From Leisingera aquimarina DSM 24565 (GTDB lineage: Bacteria > Pseudomonadota > Alphaproteobacteria > Rhodobacterales > Rhodobacteraceae): a stretch of 64,000 nucleotides of DNA. The notes under the pieces are model-generated. The model did no database searches. It saw only the letters and a list, made by a program, of their open reading frames with translations, and was not told the DNA's origin. The position numbers and the translations under genes are program-made. This document shows, piece after piece, positions 35,861-42,876 of this stretch. The DNA lies in assembly GCF_000473165.1 (NCBI RefSeq), contig NZ_KI421504.1, positions 3,138,094 through 3,202,093 on the forward strand, read 5' to 3'. Position 1 is the first letter of the stretch; each line of letters opens with the position of its first letter.

Positions 35861-35896
35861 CTGCCGCCCTGCGTTTTTTTACGGTTTGGGCGGCAG
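35861..35896. repeat. Inverted repeat with T-rich loop downstream of the methylase fragment
   Basis: A perfect 9-bp stem (35861-35869 and 35888-35896) with an 18-nt T-rich loop. It may form a transcript end or be part of the prophage end. Confidence 0.45.
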
Positions 35897-35908
35897 ATTT
35901 CCGGATAT

Positions 35909-35950
35909 TGCAACGGGAAGTGTCCCGCACTGCAACGCGAAGTGTCCCGC
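35909..35950. repeat. Direct 20-bp repeats, candidate phage-end transposase sites
   Basis: Two copies of TGCAACGxGAAGTGTCCCGC (35909-35928 and 35931-35950) differ at one base and have a 22-bp period. They lie directly after the com/methylase genes, where Mu-like phages have the repeated transposase-binding sites of the right end. A CGCTACA/CCGCTACA duplication follows. The assignment is positional inference. Confidence 0.5.
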
Positions 35951-36069
35951 TACACCGCTACAGCAATCCTGCACGGCGGCTTTGCATTTGCGCAGCTTGC
36001 CTCAGCCCCGCCCGCTCGTTATTAAATAAACAACTGTTCAATTCATCTGAGCGACGGGAGGAGCTGCTT

Positions 36070-37209
36070 ATGGATTTCGCGCTGACTGAGGAACAGCAGG
36101 CCATTTTCGACATGGCCCAAGCATTCGGCCAGGAAAACATCGCGCCGCATTCCCGCCAGTGGGAAAAAGACGGCACCATCCCCAAATCTCTGTGGCCGCG
36201 GCTGGCAGAACTGGGGTTCGGCGGGCTTTACGTGTCCGAGGAATACGGCGGCTCCGGTCTTTCCCGCCTGGATGCAACCCTGGTGTTCGAAGCACTGGCG
36301 ATGGCCGACCCCGCCATTGGTTCGTTCCTGTCGATCCACAACATGTGCGGCGGCATGATCGATAAGTTCGGGTCAGAAGAGACTAAGCAGAAATGGCTGC
36401 CCGCGCTTTGCACGATGGAGAAGATCTTCTCCTACTGCCTGACCGAACCCGGTTCCGGTTCCGACGCTGCGGCCCTCAAAACCCGCGCTGAGCGCAGCAA
36501 TGAAGGCTATGTGCTGAACGGCACCAAGGCGTTCATCTCCGGCGGCTCCTACTCCGACGCCTATGTTGTGATGTGCCGCACCGGCGAAGACGGCCCCAAG
36601 GGGATCTCCACCATGGTGGTCGAGGACGGCAATTCAGGTCTGTCGTTCGGCGCGCCGGAGGATAAGATGGGCTGGAAAGCGCAGCCCACATCGCAGGTGC
36701 AGTTCGACGATTGCGCGATCCCCGCGGACAATCTGATCGGCGTGGAAGGCAAAGGCTTCTCCTATGCTATGGCAGGTCTTGACGGCGGCCGCCTGAACAT
36801 CTCGGCGGGTGCCCTGGGCGGCGCCCAGACGGCGCTGGACCAGACCGTGCAATACATGTCGGAGCGCAAGGCGTTCGGCAAACCGATCAACCAGTTCCAG
36901 GCGCTGCAATTCCGGCTGGCGGAGTATGAAACCCGCCTGCAGGCCGCCCGCACCTTCCTGCGCCAGGCGGCATGGAAGCTGGACACCGGCGCCCATGACG
37001 CCAGCAAGTTCTGCGCCATGGCCAAGCTGATGGTCACCGACACGGCCTTTGACGTTGCCAACGGGTGTTTGCAACTGCACGGCGGTTACGGTTACCTGGC
37101 CGATTACGGTGTTGAGAAGATCGTCCGCGACCTGCGCGTCCACCAGATCCTGGAAGGCACCAACGAAATCATGCGCCTGATCGTCGCGCGCCAGCTGATT
37201 GCAGAGTAA
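36070..37209 (+). CDS. Isobutyryl-CoA dehydrogenase (acyl-CoA dehydrogenase family)
   Basis: The 379-residue flavoenzyme oxidises isobutyryl-CoA to methacrylyl-CoA in valine breakdown. It has the acyl-CoA dehydrogenase signatures CLTEPGSGSDAAAL and, near the C-terminus, the QLHGGYGYLADYGVEKIVRD segment followed by QILEGTNEIMRLIVARQL with the catalytic Glu region. ATG 36070 is preceded by GGGAGGAG; the longer frame from 35908 covers the phage-end repeats and is rejected. The next two genes complete the pathway, which fixes the substrate better than sequence alone. Confidence 0.9.
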   Translation: MDFALTEEQQAIFDMAQAFGQENIAPHSRQWEKDGTIPKSLWPRLAELGFGGLYVSEEYGGSGLSRLDATLVFEALAMADPAIGSFLSIHNMCGGMIDKFGSEETKQKWLPALCTMEKIFSYCLTEPGSGSDAAALKTRAERSNEGYVLNGTKAFISGGSYSDAYVVMCRTGEDGPKGISTMVVEDGNSGLSFGAPEDKMGWKAQPTSQVQFDDCAIPADNLIGVEGKGFSYAMAGLDGGRLNISAGALGGAQTALDQTVQYMSERKAFGKPINQFQALQFRLAEYETRLQAARTFLRQAAWKLDTGAHDASKFCAMAKLMVTDTAFDVANGCLQLHGGYGYLADYGVEKIVRDLRVHQILEGTNEIMRLIVARQLIAE

Positions 37210-37260
37210 TCTGCGATCAGCACAATGGCCTTGGCGTACACCTATGACGGAGCAACCGGA

Positions 37261-38307
37261 ATGAGCGACATTCATATCCGCAAGACCGGCCAGGCCGGCC
37301 GCATCACCTTCACCCGCCCCAAGGCGCTGAACGCGATGAGCTACGAGATGTGCATGGCGATCGACGCCGCCATGCGCGACTGGGCCACGGATGCCAGCGT
37401 TAAGCTGGTGGTGATCGACGCCGAGGGCGACAAGGCGTTTTGCGCCGGCGGCGACATTGCCGAGCTGTATGACACCGGCACCAAGGGCGATTACAGCTAT
37501 GGCCGCACCTTCTGGCGCGATGAATACCGGCTGAACGCGCTGATCTTTGAATACAAGAAGCCGGTGATCAGCTTCATGCAGGGTTTCACCATGGGCGGCG
37601 GTGTCGGTATCGGCTGCCACGGCACCCACCGGGTGGTCGGCGAGACCAGCCAAATCGCCATGCCGGAGGTCAGCATCGGCCTGGTACCGGATGTTGGCGG
37701 TTCCCTGATGCTGGCACTGGCGCCGGACCACCTGGGCGAATACCTTGGCATGACCGCTGCGCGGATGGGCGCGGATGATGCGATCCTCGCAGGTTTTGCC
37801 GACTATTTCATCCCGCAGGATGGTTGGCCCGCCCTGATTGCAGCGCTGGAGGAAAGCGGCAGTGCCAAGCTGGTGGAGGACGCCGCTGAACCCGCCCCGG
37901 AAGGCAAGCTGCGCGCGCTCCGCGAACACACGGCCAAACACTTCGCCAAGGACACGCTGGAAGACATCTTGACCAGCCTCCAGGCGGAAGACAGCGATTT
38001 TACCGCCGCCGCGCTGAAATCCTTAAACCGCAATTCTCCACTGTCGATGGCTTGCACGCTGGAAATGCTGCACCGCCTGCGCGCTGATGGCCCCGCTATC
38101 CGCCGGGCCCTGGATCTGGAATACCGTTATACCTTCCGCGCCATGGACAAGAGCGACTTTCTGGAAGGCATCCGGGCCCAAATCATTGACAAGGACCGCA
38201 ATCCGCAATGGCAATATGCGGGCCAGCCGGTGCCGGCACAGGCGGTTGAGGACATGCTGGCGCCGCTGGGCGCCGATGCGCTGACATTTGAGGAGGAAAA
38301 CTCATGA
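37261..38307 (+). CDS. 3-hydroxyisobutyryl-CoA hydrolase
   Basis: The 348-residue crotonase-superfamily thioesterase releases 3-hydroxyisobutyrate from its CoA ester. It has FCAGGDIAELYDTG and FTMGGGVGIGCHGTHRVVG as oxyanion-hole blocks, and AMPEVSIGLVPDVGG with the Glu/Asp pair of the HIBCH subfamily. The C-terminal extension (about residues 250-348) is typical of HIBCH. ATG 37261 is preferred over 37225. Its stop overlaps the mmsB start by 4 bp. Confidence 0.9.
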   Translation: MSDIHIRKTGQAGRITFTRPKALNAMSYEMCMAIDAAMRDWATDASVKLVVIDAEGDKAFCAGGDIAELYDTGTKGDYSYGRTFWRDEYRLNALIFEYKKPVISFMQGFTMGGGVGIGCHGTHRVVGETSQIAMPEVSIGLVPDVGGSLMLALAPDHLGEYLGMTAARMGADDAILAGFADYFIPQDGWPALIAALEESGSAKLVEDAAEPAPEGKLRALREHTAKHFAKDTLEDILTSLQAEDSDFTAAALKSLNRNSPLSMACTLEMLHRLRADGPAIRRALDLEYRYTFRAMDKSDFLEGIRAQIIDKDRNPQWQYAGQPVPAQAVEDMLAPLGADALTFEEENS

Positions 38308-39179
38308 AGATCGGATTTATCGGACTTGGCAACATGGGCGGGCCGATGGCCGCCAACCTGGCCAAGGCAGGCCACGAGGTCACCGGTTTTGATATGGCCG
38401 ATGTCAGTATCGAAGGCGTGACCATGGCCGCCACCGGCCCCGAGGCCGCGGCAGGCGCCGATGCGGTCATCACCATGCTGCCCAACGGCGCCATCCTGCG
38501 CCTTGTCGCCGCTGAAATCATCCCGGCCATGGCCAAGGGCGCGGCCTTTATCGACTGTTCCACCGTCGACGTGGACTCGGCCCGCGCGGTGGCCGAACAG
38601 GCCCAAGCCGCGGGTCTGCTCTCCGTTGACGCCCCGGTCTCCGGCGGCATCGGCGGCGCCGCGGGCGGCACGCTCACCTTTATGGCCGGCGGTTCGGCAG
38701 ACGCCTTTGCCGCCGCAGAGCCGCTGTTCGGCATCATGGGCCAGAAGGCCGTGCATTGCGGCGAGGCCGGTGCCGGCCAGGCCGCCAAGATCTGCAACAA
38801 CATGATCCTCGGCGTCACCATGATCGCCACCTGCGAAGCCTTTGCGCTGGCCGACAAGCTGGGCCTCGACCGGCAAAAGATGTTCGACGTGGTCTCCACC
38901 TCCTCCGGCTACAGCTGGACCATGAACGCCTATTGCCCGGCGCCCGGCGTCGGCCCGCAGTCGCCTGCCGACAACAGCTACCAGCCCGGTTTTGCGGCTG
39001 AACTGATGCTCAAGGACCTTGGCCTCAGCCAGCAGGCCGCGGCCAGCGCCGATGCCGACACGCCAATGGGCGAACTGGCAATGGCGCTTTACAAGAAGTT
39101 CGTCGAGGACGAGGGCGGCAAGGGCATGGACTTCTCTGCCATGCTGCCGCGGTTTGAGAAACGCAGCCGCGACGGCTGA
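38304..39179 (+). CDS. mmsB: 3-hydroxyisobutyrate dehydrogenase
   Basis: The 291-residue NAD-dependent dehydrogenase makes methylmalonate semialdehyde, the substrate of MmsA. It has the dinucleotide motif GFIGLGNMGGPMAANLAKAGH, split across residues 3-23, the substrate-binding VDAPVSGGIGGAAGGTL, and the catalytic Lys region GAGQAAKICNNMILG. It is translationally coupled to the hydrolase gene (ATGA). Confidence 0.95.
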   Translation: MKIGFIGLGNMGGPMAANLAKAGHEVTGFDMADVSIEGVTMAATGPEAAAGADAVITMLPNGAILRLVAAEIIPAMAKGAAFIDCSTVDVDSARAVAEQAQAAGLLSVDAPVSGGIGGAAGGTLTFMAGGSADAFAAAEPLFGIMGQKAVHCGEAGAGQAAKICNNMILGVTMIATCEAFALADKLGLDRQKMFDVVSTSSGYSWTMNAYCPAPGVGPQSPADNSYQPGFAAELMLKDLGLSQQAAASADADTPMGELAMALYKKFVEDEGGKGMDFSAMLPRFEKRSRDG

Positions 39180-39222
39180 CAGCGCGCGGCCTCAAGCCCG
39201 GTTCATCGAAAACACTTGTTTC

Positions 39223-39249
39223 AGGCGGCCCGTCACAGGCCGCCTTTTT
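39223..39249 (+). terminator. Terminator after mmsB
   Basis: A 7-bp GC stem (39224-39230 and 39238-39244) with a 7-nt loop is followed by five Ts. The same stem-loop sequence recurs behind lpd at 47229-47249. Confidence 0.85.
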
Positions 39250-39391
39250 CATCTGCTTTCTCCGAGAATACCCGTGAAATTCGAATAAACTCCCGAATTC
39301 CGGCACTGGTCTGCCACAGTTCCGTCCAAGTTGAGCAGCATTCCGGTAAGCGATCGTTAACCCTCGCGCACCCGGAGGCTTGCTGCCCGAT

Positions 39392-40963
39392 ATGGCCACG
39401 GCAACGGAACTGAACATCAATTCTTCCGCGACCGCCACCCAGATGGCGGAGGAAATCTTTGGCGACGGCGTTACCGTCAACAGCGCCAGCTACAGCGGCG
39501 ACAACCTGTCGTCAGGCATTTACACCGGCGCCGATACCACCTCTCCGGGGGTAGCGCCTGCGGACTCCGGTGTAATCCTGTCGACCGGCTATGCCCGCGA
39601 CTTCACCAATAGCAGCGGCACCACCAACACAAACGTCCGCGGCAACACCAGCACCAATACCACCGGCGCCAACAATGATGCGGATTTCAACGCCCTGGCC
39701 GGTGCCGCCACCCGCGATGCCTCCTTCTTGGAAATCGACTTCACTCCGGATGGCGACCTGCTGACCATCGACTTCGTGCTGTCCTCCGAGGAATACCCCG
39801 AGTTCGCCAACTCGCAATATAATGACGTGGTCGGTGTCTGGGTTAACGGGGTCGAGGCTCAGGTCTCCATCGGCGACGGCACGGCCTCGATCGGCAATAT
39901 CAACGATGGCACCGAAAACGTCTATATCGACAACACCGGCGACCAGTTCAACACCGAAATGGACGGGTTCACCATCACCCTGACCTTTGTCGCCCCGGTG
40001 AACCCTGGCGTGGTCAACACCCTTAAAATCGGCGTCGCAGATACAGTGGACAGCAGCTATGACACCAACCTGCTGATTGCCGGCGGCTCGGTGCAAACCG
40101 CCGTGGTTGCGCAGGACGACCAGGAAGACATCGCCATCAATAAAACCCGGGTGATTGATGTTCTGGATAATGACAGCACCACCGGCGGCACGCTGACCAT
40201 CACCCATATCAACGATCAGGCGGTGTCCGCCGGCGACACCGTCATCCTGACCACCGGGCAGGAAATCACACTGAATGCCGATGGCACCCTGACCGTGGTC
40301 ACCGACGGCGACCTGGAAACCGTCTATTTCAACTACACCGCCGACAACGGCCTCGGCAACTCGGACACGGGCCTGGTTGAGATCAACCAGACGGTTCCTT
40401 GCTTCCTGCGCGGCACTCTGATCCGGGTGCCCGGCGGCGAAATCCCGGTTGAGGATCTGCGCCCCGGCATGGAGGTTCTGACCTACGACAACGGCCCGCA
40501 GGTACTGCAATGGGCGGGCAGCCGCCGCATTGCCTGCGCGCCCGGGACCGCTCCGATCCGGTTTGCCAGGGGCAGCTGCGGCAACACCCGCGATCTCTAT
40601 GTGTCACCGCAGCACCGGATGCTGGTTTCCGGAAGCCGCGCCGAGCTGCTGTTCGGTGAGGATGAGGTTCTGGTCAAGGCCAAGGACCTGGTGAACGACA
40701 GCACCATCCGCCCGGCGCTGGAGATGCAAGAAGCGCAGTATTTTCACTTGCTGTTCGGCCGCCACCAGATTCTCTGGGCCGACGGCGCCCTCAGCGAAAG
40801 CTACCAGCCCGGCCCTCAAACAGCAGCAGGATTTGACGCCGGCACCCTGGCGGAAATCCGCGAATTGTTCCCGGAACTCTGCGCTGAATCCGGCCGCGGA
40901 TACGGAAATGCGGCGCGGCTGGCCCTGCGCAGCCATGAAGCGCGGGTTCTTGCCGCCGCGTAA
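39392..40963 (+). CDS. Choice-of-anchor L and Hint-domain protein
   Basis: The 523-residue protein has an N-terminal beta-rich domain of the choice-of-anchor-L type (about residues 1-215; MATATELNINSSATATQMAE and EIDFTPDGDLLTIDFVLSSE). A short bacterial Ig/cadherin-like domain follows (about 230-330). The C-terminal Hint domain (about 330-470) begins VPCFLRGTLIRVPGGEIPVE and contains YVSPQHRML. The Cys at the start of the Hint block is the expected self-splicing or cleavage nucleophile. There is no classical signal peptide; related roseobacter proteins are thought to be exported by type I systems. The start is ATG 39392 with GGAGG 13 nt upstream. Confidence 0.82.
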   Translation: MATATELNINSSATATQMAEEIFGDGVTVNSASYSGDNLSSGIYTGADTTSPGVAPADSGVILSTGYARDFTNSSGTTNTNVRGNTSTNTTGANNDADFNALAGAATRDASFLEIDFTPDGDLLTIDFVLSSEEYPEFANSQYNDVVGVWVNGVEAQVSIGDGTASIGNINDGTENVYIDNTGDQFNTEMDGFTITLTFVAPVNPGVVNTLKIGVADTVDSSYDTNLLIAGGSVQTAVVAQDDQEDIAINKTRVIDVLDNDSTTGGTLTITHINDQAVSAGDTVILTTGQEITLNADGTLTVVTDGDLETVYFNYTADNGLGNSDTGLVEINQTVPCFLRGTLIRVPGGEIPVEDLRPGMEVLTYDNGPQVLQWAGSRRIACAPGTAPIRFARGSCGNTRDLYVSPQHRMLVSGSRAELLFGEDEVLVKAKDLVNDSTIRPALEMQEAQYFHLLFGRHQILWADGALSESYQPGPQTAAGFDAGTLAEIRELFPELCAESGRGYGNAARLALRSHEARVLAAA

Positions 40964-41061
40964 CCGGCTGCAGGCGGGCCGCCGCCGCCGGCTTTACAGC
41001 CCTCTTGGATTTTGCGACTGGCCCGGTATGTCAAAGGCGACCAAGAAAGGACCCGCCGTAA

Positions 41062-41415
41062 ATGGTACGCCGTTATTTTGTTTCCATCATTGTTCTCGCC
41101 GCCACTTTTGCAGTGGCTATTCCGCTTGCTGCAGGCAATGGCATGGGGCATGGCAAGTCAAACGAGGCAGGCTTGCACTGCCCGGCGGGCCTGGCCAAGA
41201 CCTCCTCGCATTGCGTGCCGCCAGGCCATGCCAAGAAGTTCTACCGCCGCGGCGACCATATTCTGGATGAGTACATCTGGATCGGAAATCCCGGCCAATG
41301 GGCACCGGACCCTTTTGGCAGCTATGTTCAGGCCGGCGGCTATGTCTACCAAGTGAACCGCGAGACCCAGAAAGTGCTGCGCTTGATCGGCGCGGAGGCC
41401 AACCTGGCGAACTAA
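41062..41415 (+). CDS. Small secreted hypothetical protein
   Basis: The 117-residue protein has a clear Sec signal peptide (VRRYFVSIIVLAATFAVAIPLAAG, cleavage near residue 24). The mature part is basic and contains HCPAGLAKTSSHCVPPGHAKKF, with two Cys, and then an aromatic C-terminal half (DEYIWIGNPGQW, GGYVYQVN). The ending resembles RcnB-like or YxxxR-type small periplasmic proteins only loosely. AAAGGA lies 13 nt before the ATG. Function unknown. Confidence 0.72.
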   Translation: MVRRYFVSIIVLAATFAVAIPLAAGNGMGHGKSNEAGLHCPAGLAKTSSHCVPPGHAKKFYRRGDHILDEYIWIGNPGQWAPDPFGSYVQAGGYVYQVNRETQKVLRLIGAEANLAN

Positions 41416-41431
41416 CCGGTCGCGCTGCCTG

Positions 41432-42202
41432 CTAGTGACCGCCCATCGGGGCCATCGCCTCCCGCGTGGCCTCATCGGCCGGAAACAGCATTTCGATCCG
41501 CAGCTCCGCCATCGCCAGATCCCCAGTGCCGCCGAACTGGGTAATGGTGGAAAAGAACGACAGCACCTGCCCGCCCATCCGGTAGCGGGCCGGGATCACA
41601 GCGGGCAGTTCCCCCTCCGGTGCGCTGCCCGAGGCCGCCACCGACCGCTGCAGCCGCTCCACCGCTTGTTCCAGCACCGGATCTTCGCCAAAATGGGCCA
41701 GCTCGGTTCTAAGCCGGGCCAGGCTCAGCCGTTCGACATCCTGCAGGTTCTCCAGCACCGCCCGCAGGCTGTTGTTCTCCAGCAGAGCCTCAATCAGGCT
41801 GCAGCCCGGGCTGATCCCAACCCCTTCAAGCATCAAACCCGCGGGCCGGTTCAGGCGCAAAAGCCGCCAATGCCGATCGATCATCAGTGCCGGATAAGGC
41901 TCATGCGCTGCCATCATCTGTTCAGCGGCCTGCTTCAGCGGCGCCAGTTCCGCATCGTTCAGATGCCGCCGGGCAAAGGCAGGCGCCAGACCAGCAGCCG
42001 CCAGCAGCTGATTGCGCGCACCGCCAGGCACCTGCAGCTCATCGCTTAAGCGCAGCACCATGCCGCGGCTGGGCCGCGACCTTCCGCTCTCCAGAAAGGA
42101 CAGATGCCGCGCCGACACCCCGGCCTCCAGCGCCAGTTCCATCTGGCTCATCCGCCGCAGACCGCGCCATTTTTTCAGAACCGTGCCAAAACCTTCCGCC
42201 AT
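41432..42202 (-). CDS. XRE-family regulator with MmyB-like ligand domain
   Basis: The 256-residue protein has an N-terminal helix-turn-helix (about residues 1-60; MSQMELALEAGVSARHLSFL with ESGRSRPSRGM) and a C-terminal MmyB-like domain starting near YPALMIDRHWRLLRLN. Proteins of this type usually repress or activate a divergent membrane-protein or dehydrogenase gene in response to a small lipophilic ligand (family knowledge). The frame runs to 42442, but family similarity begins at ATG 42202. A palindrome 50 bp upstream is the likely operator. Confidence 0.87.
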   Translation of the reverse strand: MAEGFGTVLKKWRGLRRMSQMELALEAGVSARHLSFLESGRSRPSRGMVLRLSDELQVPGGARNQLLAAAGLAPAFARRHLNDAELAPLKQAAEQMMAAHEPYPALMIDRHWRLLRLNRPAGLMLEGVGISPGCSLIEALLENNSLRAVLENLQDVERLSLARLRTELAHFGEDPVLEQAVERLQRSVAASGSAPEGELPAVIPARYRMGGQVLSFFSTITQFGGTGDLAMAELRIEMLFPADEATREAMAPMGGH

Positions 42203-42251
42203 CCGCCGCCTCCGTTTTCCGCAGCATAGACGGACCCGCACCGGATTCCAC

Positions 42252-42266
42252 TTACCTCTAAGGTAA
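42252..42266. promoter_or_regulatory. Palindromic operator between XRE regulator and membrane gene
   Basis: TTACCT-CTA-AGGTAA is a perfect 6-bp inverted repeat in the 121-bp divergent intergenic region. It has the length and symmetry of sites bound by XRE/MmyB-type dimers. It lies 58 bp before the start of the membrane protein gene. Confidence 0.65.
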
Positions 42267-42323
42267 TTGTTTTGCTTCAGCGTCCCGCCGCATCCTGAGG
42301 CTGATACATTACAGGAGCCGCCA

Positions 42324-42758
42324 ATGACCCACGCCGCAGCACTCCGCATGCTCAAGACTGTCTCAATCCTAGCCGCCGCCTTCGGCCTTGCCATGGTGCT
42401 GGCGCTGGCTACCCCGCTGGGCACGGCACTCGGCCTGTTCATCGATCTCGCCTTCCTGCCGGTGGACGGCGCCCAAGCGCTTACTCCCGGCTCGGCCGCC
42501 CTGATGACTGCAATCAGCGGCGGGCTGATGTGCGGCTTCTGCGTGCTGATCTATCTGGTCACAGAGCATATCTACAGCAGCAACCCCGCCCTGGGCCGCC
42601 GTCTGCTGATCCCGCCCCTGCTGGCCTGGTACATCCCCGACAGCCTCGGCTCCCTCGCCGCCGGCGCCTGGTTCAACGTGGTGATGAACACGCCCTTCCT
42701 GCTGCTGTTCCTTGTGCCGCTGATGCTGGCCCGCCCCGCCGCCGCGCAGACTGCATGA
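42324..42758 (+). CDS. Four-helix membrane protein, divergent from the XRE regulator
   Basis: The 144-residue protein has four hydrophobic helices: ILAAAFGLAMVLALA, a long helix around LMTAISGGLMCGFCVLIYLV, a third around LAWYIPDSLGSLAAGAWF, and VVMNTPFLLLFLVPLMLA. ATG 42324 with GGAG upstream is preferred over the longer frame from 42267. No family name is recognised. Position next to the operator and regulator suggests it is the regulated target. Confidence 0.75.
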   Translation: MTHAAALRMLKTVSILAAAFGLAMVLALATPLGTALGLFIDLAFLPVDGAQALTPGSAALMTAISGGLMCGFCVLIYLVTEHIYSSNPALGRRLLIPPLLAWYIPDSLGSLAAGAWFNVVMNTPFLLLFLVPLMLARPAAAQTA

Positions 42759-42780
42759 AAAAAAAGGGCGAAACCGCCCC

Positions 42781-42844
42781 CTTTCATCTTTCCAGAAATA
42801 CTCCGGGGTGAATTGGCCGAAGGCCAAGAGGGGCAGCGCCCCTC
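42781..42844 (-). repeat. Dispersed GC-rich 3'-flanking element, copy 2
   Basis: Read on the minus strand, the block contains GGGGCGCTGCCCC, a GGCC-rich hairpin, CACCCCGGAGTATTT and a purine-rich GGAAAGATGAAAG end. It has the same order as copy 1 at 8591-8640. It fills most of the gap between the membrane gene and uvrA; a second GGGGCAGCGCCCC follows at about 42858-42870. Confidence 0.5.
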
Positions 42845-42876
42845 ATCCTTCCCCGGCGGGGCAGCGCCCCTCTCAC

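Noticed and set aside
35908-36069. N-terminal extension of the isobutyryl-CoA dehydrogenase frame
   Set aside because: It reads through the 20-bp repeats and has no family similarity; the SD-supported ATG at 36070 is the start.
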